Source: Saccharopolyspora sp. NFXS83
GTDB taxonomy: Bacteria > Actinomycetota > Actinomycetes > Mycobacteriales > Pseudonocardiaceae
Length of the DNA: 64,000 nt
NCBI RefSeq assembly: GCF_026241095.1
Contig: NZ_JAPFGB010000010.1
Coordinates: 1-64,000 of the forward strand
Direction: 5' to 3'
Shown here: piece after piece, positions 60,724 to 64,000 of the stretch
Numbering within the stretch: position 1 is the first letter of the stretch
Layout: the number at the start of each line of letters is the position of its first letter
The notes under the pieces: generated by a model
The model's input: the letters and a program-made list of their open reading frames with translations, nothing else
Told to the model about the DNA's origin: nothing
The model's database searches: none
Made by a program: the position numbers and the translations under genes

Positions 60724-63700
60724 TCACTTCCGCCGCAGCCGAGCGGTGGCGGCGAACTCCGGATCCAGCCGCATGCCGCCGCCCGCGCCGAGGCGGGTGT
60801 GCTCGGCGGGGACCACGAACCACGGTTGCCGCGGCCCGACCAGCGGCGAGTACACCGGCACGAATCCCCTGTCCTGCAACGAGACCGCGAAGTCGGCGCC
60901 GAGCTGCCCGCGCCGGTCCAGCGCGCCGGTGCCCTGCCACGGCAGCAGACCGGAGCCGCCGAGGTAGGTGAACCCGCAGCGCCCCGGGCGGGCCGCGCTC
61001 ACGGTGAGCCGCACCCGGTTCGGGAACAGCAGCTCCTCGTAGCCGAGTTCTTCGTCCACCCGCATCGTCGCCAGGTAGCGCACCACCGTGTGCCAGGCGC
61101 GGCGCAGCACCTCCACCCGCGATCGCCGCAGCATCGGCGGCACCGCCGTGCCGTCGAGGTCGTAGACGTCGGCGTACACCGCCCGCGCCCACGCGACCCG
61201 CTCGATCCCGGCGGGCACCGACAGCGGAACCGAATACACCACCGACATCAGCATTTCGCGGAACATCCCGACCGAGGGCGCCACCGCCGGATCGGCCCCC
61301 GCGGCCCGCTGATCCACCTGGGCGAGGGTGCGCAGCGGCTGGTCGGCGATGTCCAGTCCGCGCAACGCCTCGGTGAGCAGCCGCCGGTGCCGCGCGGCGC
61401 GGTCGGCCCGCTCGGCGGGCAGGTCCACGGCCAGCCGTCGGGCCGCGACCTCGTCCACCTCCTCGATGACGGCGGTCTCGCCGAGCCCGGCGAGGTCGGC
61501 GTACTCGCGCAGGATCGAGCTGTAGGTCCCGGTGATCGACAGCGGCCGGGGCCGGAAGTGCCTGCCATCGGTGAGGATGCGGAACCGCAGGCCCGGCGGG
61601 TGCACGGCGGTCGCCGCGCGCTGCATCTCGCGCAGTCGCACCAGGCCGCCGAACTCGGCGAGGTCCGGCAGCGGCCCGGACGCCTTCAACCCGTTCAGGC
61701 ACTGCTTGATGGGGAACCCGAGCAGCACCACGTCGATCGGCCGGTCCTCGCGCAGGAACGGCTCGACGTCGCGGCGCAGGTGCTCGACCTGGTAGTTGGA
61801 CCGAGCCCCCTTGAGGAACTGCTTGCGGCTGAGCACGTGGTGCAGGGCGTGCACGACCCGGTCGAGGCGCTCGGACTCCGGCACCGGCCCGGTGAGGCCG
61901 AACCGGTCGCGGGCGGCGCGGGCCACCCGGTCCGCGGCCCGATCGGCGTCGGCGAGCACGGTGTGCGCGAGCTCCAGCGCCTCGTCCCGGTTCAGCCGCA
62001 CCGCCCAGCGCCATGCCGATCGGTTCGCGCGCAGCGCACCGATCTGCAGCTCCTCCAGCGAATGCGCGTGCGAGAGCAACCCCGGCCCCGATCCGCCGGT
62101 GCGGGGCCGCGGCTCGGTCTCGAAGGTGGCGATCGCCGGGGCCCGGTCCGGCACCGGCTGCCCCGGTCGTCGTTCGACGACGAGCCCCGGCACCTCGACC
62201 GCGATCGCCAGCGCGGCCGGGTACTCCTTGGTGAGCGCGATCCGGTTGGCGTGCATGTCGTCGAACACGGCGATCACGTCGAGCTCGCCGAATTCCCGCA
62301 GCCGCGCCACTTTCAGCTCCGGGATGGGCCGCGTCCGGTCGTCGGGCATGCACAGCAGTGGCGCGTCGGGGACTCCAGCCGCTTCGAGCACGGCCGCGGT
62401 GTGGTCGCGGACCCGTTCGCGCCTGCCGGTGCAGAACACGACCTGCCCGCCCGCGTCCCGCACGTCCCACACGAACCGGGCGAGCCCGGCGTTGACCTCG
62501 TCGGTGCGCAACCGGTTCCAGGGCCGGGCGAAGGCCCGGAAGAACTCGGTGTGCACCGCCCGCCAGTCCACCTCCGGGTACTTCTCGTGCAGGCCGCTGA
62601 GTTCGAGGAACGTGTGCCAGGTCGAGTCGGCGTAGGTCGGCAGCACCGGCAGCGAATCCGGGTCGGCGAGCTCCGGGATGCCGTTGGGCGCACCGGGCCG
62701 GGGCCCGGCGACCGCGCGGGTCGCTTCGACGGTGCGGCGCAGCGGGATGATCCCGCACAGGTCGAGGTCGATGACCACGGCCGGTTGCGGCAGCTCGCGG
62801 TTCCAGCGGCGGCGCCGCGTCCGGTCCTGCACGGTGTCGAGCACGTGGCGCAGGATCGTGTGCTGGTCGGCGTCGACGTGGTGGACGTGGGGCCGGAGCT
62901 CGGTGCGGGCGAGCAGCCTGGCGGTGGGCCGGTCGAGGTGGCGCAGCTCCTCGGCGAGCACCCGGTCGATCGCGGCGCGCACGGAGTCGCCGCGGGGCGG
63001 CGCGTAGCCGATCCGGCGGAATCCGTCGGCGAGGTCGGCGAACACCGCGAGCAGGGTGCGGGCGGCGTCGCGGGCGGCGTGTTCGTCGGGGGCGGGCGCG
63101 GCCGTGTCGGTGATGACCCGGCCGGTCGCCTCCAGCTCGGTGGACAGTTCGAAGGCGAGCGCGTCCGGTGCCGCGAACAGCGCGGTGCGCCGCACTTCCA
63201 GCGCGTGCCGGAACGCCCGCAGCGGTGGTCGCACGAAGTGCTCCACGAAGAACCGGAGCTCGTGCTCCCGGTGCCCGAAGCGGTTGTCGATGACCAGCCG
63301 CAGCAGGCCGGGCGCCCCGTCCGGGCCCGGAGCCAGCAGCGCCTCCGGCCGCACCGCGACGGTGCCACCGGGATGTTCCGGGTGCGGCGGGGCGGGCAAC
63401 CCGCCGGTTCCGCCCGCGACCGCTCCGCCCGTGGCTCGCCGCGCGGACTCGGGCACCAGCGTGGCGCAGTGCATCCGCAGCAGCGGATCCTCCAGCACCG
63501 TCCGCGTCAGCGGATCCTCCCCCGCCGCGGCGCGGGTCCCGGCCGGGCCGGATGCGCCGAGGGTGGCGGTGAGCCGCGCCAGCCATCCGGGGTCGTAGCG
63601 CCGGCGCCTGCGCCGGAGCCGGACCAGCAGTCGGTAGAGCTCGGCCCAGGTCGGTTCGACGCCCAGCGGCACTCCGCTGCCCGCGCCTTCGCCGACCAGG

Positions 63701-63885
63701 CGGAACATTCCGGCGCGCCACCGCACCCGCAGGTCGTAGCCGCCGTCGCGCAGCAAGCTGTCCGCCTCCGGGACCGACAGCGGAGCCCACAGGTCCTCCG
63801 CGGGCCGGTCCGTCCACATCGGATCCGGTGGTACCTGGCCGAAGGTGGTCGAGGCCGGTCGGGTGACCGGCGTGCGCGCGGTCAC
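60724..63885 (-). CDS. HAD-type phosphatase fused to DIT1/PvcA isocyanide-synthase-like domain
   Basis: 1053 residues. Residues 1-365 are Arg/Leu-rich with no recognised domain. Residues about 368-570 show the HAD motifs in order: VVIDLDLCG (D373, D375), VVFCTG (T486), K525 and VIAVFDD (D542/D543). Residues about 680-900 match the DIT1/PvcA pattern of isocyanide synthases: VVLLGFPIKQCLNGLKASG (717-736), PDLAEFGGLVRLREM, YPPG-like VHPPGLRFRILTDGRHF (761-777) and TYSSILREY. Known members form an isonitrile from tyrosine or tryptophan with ribulose-5-phosphate. The GTG start overlaps an upstream frame by GTGA. Confidence 0.72.
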   Translation of the reverse strand: MTARTPVTRPASTTFGQVPPDPMWTDRPAEDLWAPLSVPEADSLLRDGGYDLRVRWRAGMFRLVGEGAGSGVPLGVEPTWAELYRLLVRLRRRRRRYDPGWLARLTATLGASGPAGTRAAAGEDPLTRTVLEDPLLRMHCATLVPESARRATGGAVAGGTGGLPAPPHPEHPGGTVAVRPEALLAPGPDGAPGLLRLVIDNRFGHREHELRFFVEHFVRPPLRAFRHALEVRRTALFAAPDALAFELSTELEATGRVITDTAAPAPDEHAARDAARTLLAVFADLADGFRRIGYAPPRGDSVRAAIDRVLAEELRHLDRPTARLLARTELRPHVHHVDADQHTILRHVLDTVQDRTRRRRWNRELPQPAVVIDLDLCGIIPLRRTVEATRAVAGPRPGAPNGIPELADPDSLPVLPTYADSTWHTFLELSGLHEKYPEVDWRAVHTEFFRAFARPWNRLRTDEVNAGLARFVWDVRDAGGQVVFCTGRRERVRDHTAAVLEAAGVPDAPLLCMPDDRTRPIPELKVARLREFGELDVIAVFDDMHANRIALTKEYPAALAIAVEVPGLVVERRPGQPVPDRAPAIATFETEPRPRTGGSGPGLLSHAHSLEELQIGALRANRSAWRWAVRLNRDEALELAHTVLADADRAADRVARAARDRFGLTGPVPESERLDRVVHALHHVLSRKQFLKGARSNYQVEHLRRDVEPFLREDRPIDVVLLGFPIKQCLNGLKASGPLPDLAEFGGLVRLREMQRAATAVHPPGLRFRILTDGRHFRPRPLSITGTYSSILREYADLAGLGETAVIEEVDEVAARRLAVDLPAERADRAARHRRLLTEALRGLDIADQPLRTLAQVDQRAAGADPAVAPSVGMFREMLMSVVYSVPLSVPAGIERVAWARAVYADVYDLDGTAVPPMLRRSRVEVLRRAWHTVVRYLATMRVDEELGYEELLFPNRVRLTVSAARPGRCGFTYLGGSGLLPWQGTGALDRRGQLGADFAVSLQDRGFVPVYSPLVGPRQPWFVVPAEHTRLGAGGGMRLDPEFAATARLRRK

Positions 63886-64000
63886 CGGGCGGTCGGGCGA
63901 GGTGCCGGAACCTGGCCCGCGCGGCTACCGGGCGGAGCGGGGTGGACGTGCGCGGCCGGTCTGGCGATGGCGGGACGGGCGGCGGGGATCGGCACGAGCC
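63882..64000 (-). CDS. Possible 3-prime end of an upstream gene (partial)
   Basis: On the minus strand a frame stays open from the window edge to a TGA at 63882-63884 that overlaps the next GTG as GTGA, the coupling pattern seen at many junctions here. The visible residues are Ala/Pro-rich (ending GQVPAPRPTAR) and show no domain. Whether it is real depends on sequence beyond 64000. Confidence 0.4.
   Translation of the reverse strand, partial: LVPIPAARPAIARPAAHVHPAPPGSRAGQVPAPRPTAR

Noticed and set aside
60704-63817. 1037-codon alternative frame opposite-phase to the HAD-PvcA gene
   Set aside because: Composed of low-complexity Arg/Gly/Ala; the neighbouring frame contains ordered HAD and PvcA motifs and a coupled GTG start.

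Overview
The window is high-GC actinobacterial DNA, roughly 70 percent G+C by eye, with many GTG starts, GTGA/ATGA stop-start overlaps and dense coding on both strands. The gene set fits the order Pseudonocardiales, perhaps a Saccharopolyspora-like genome: a DevR/DosR-type regulator, a fused CydDC, a SigE-family sigma factor, a DUF5753 protein and IdeR-type iron boxes. The genus is inference. The content is mostly chromosomal housekeeping and physiology. I see no phage, plasmid, IS transposase or CRISPR array.

Layout. 0-8.3 kb: DevR-like response regulator, convergent GAF histidine kinase, and the cytochrome bd operon cydA-cydB-cydDC; two DevR-box-like palindromes lie in front of cydA. 8.3-11.1 kb: aromatic catabolism (fumarylacetoacetase, IclR regulator, conserved partner). 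11.4-17.2 kb: an iron-boxed DUF2470 protein, a CPBP membrane protein, arginine deiminase, a headless DUF5753 protein and a ferritin behind tandem iron boxes. 17.2-21.7 kb: SigE-type sigma factor with membrane partner, SEC-C protein, GDPD, DUF4328 and rhodanese proteins. 21.7-30 kb: two solute:cation symporter loci with a LytS-like kinase, LytTR regulator and S49 peptidase; CRP/GlxR-like sites precede both the DUF485-symporter pair and the LytTR gene. 30-37 kb: DNA glycosylase, tRNA-Gly(GCC), dodecin, a chitin-type lytic polysaccharide monooxygenase with two DasR-like sites, MsrA, and an acyltransferase with a repetitive charged tail.

37-48 kb: a 1081-residue methyltransferase/glycosyltransferase, an OmpR-type two-component system, UDP-sugar dehydrogenase, SDR dehydrogenase and a RecB-like nuclease. 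A cluster of six DnaA-box-like 9-mers, four of them folded into a 42-bp palindrome, sits between two convergent genes at 43.1 kb. 48.9-54.3 kb: one tightly overlapping operon for compatible-solute uptake, joining a BCCT carrier to a complete OpuC-type ABC importer. 54.5-56.5 kb: YcnI/CopC copper-handling genes. 57-60.4 kb: phosphotransferase, an NsdA-like XRE/TPR regulator and small proteins. 60.7-63.9 kb: a 1053-residue protein that appears to join an HAD-type phosphatase domain to a DIT1/PvcA (isocyanide synthase-like) domain. This is the best candidate for an undescribed system, and its operon continues beyond the window edge.

A dispersed palindromic repeat, core CTCAGCGGCTTCGCCGCTGAC, occurs in several intergenic spaces. 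In one place (45.86-46.24 kb) two copies face each other as a possible MITE-like element. Motif assignments were made by eye; no database search was run.
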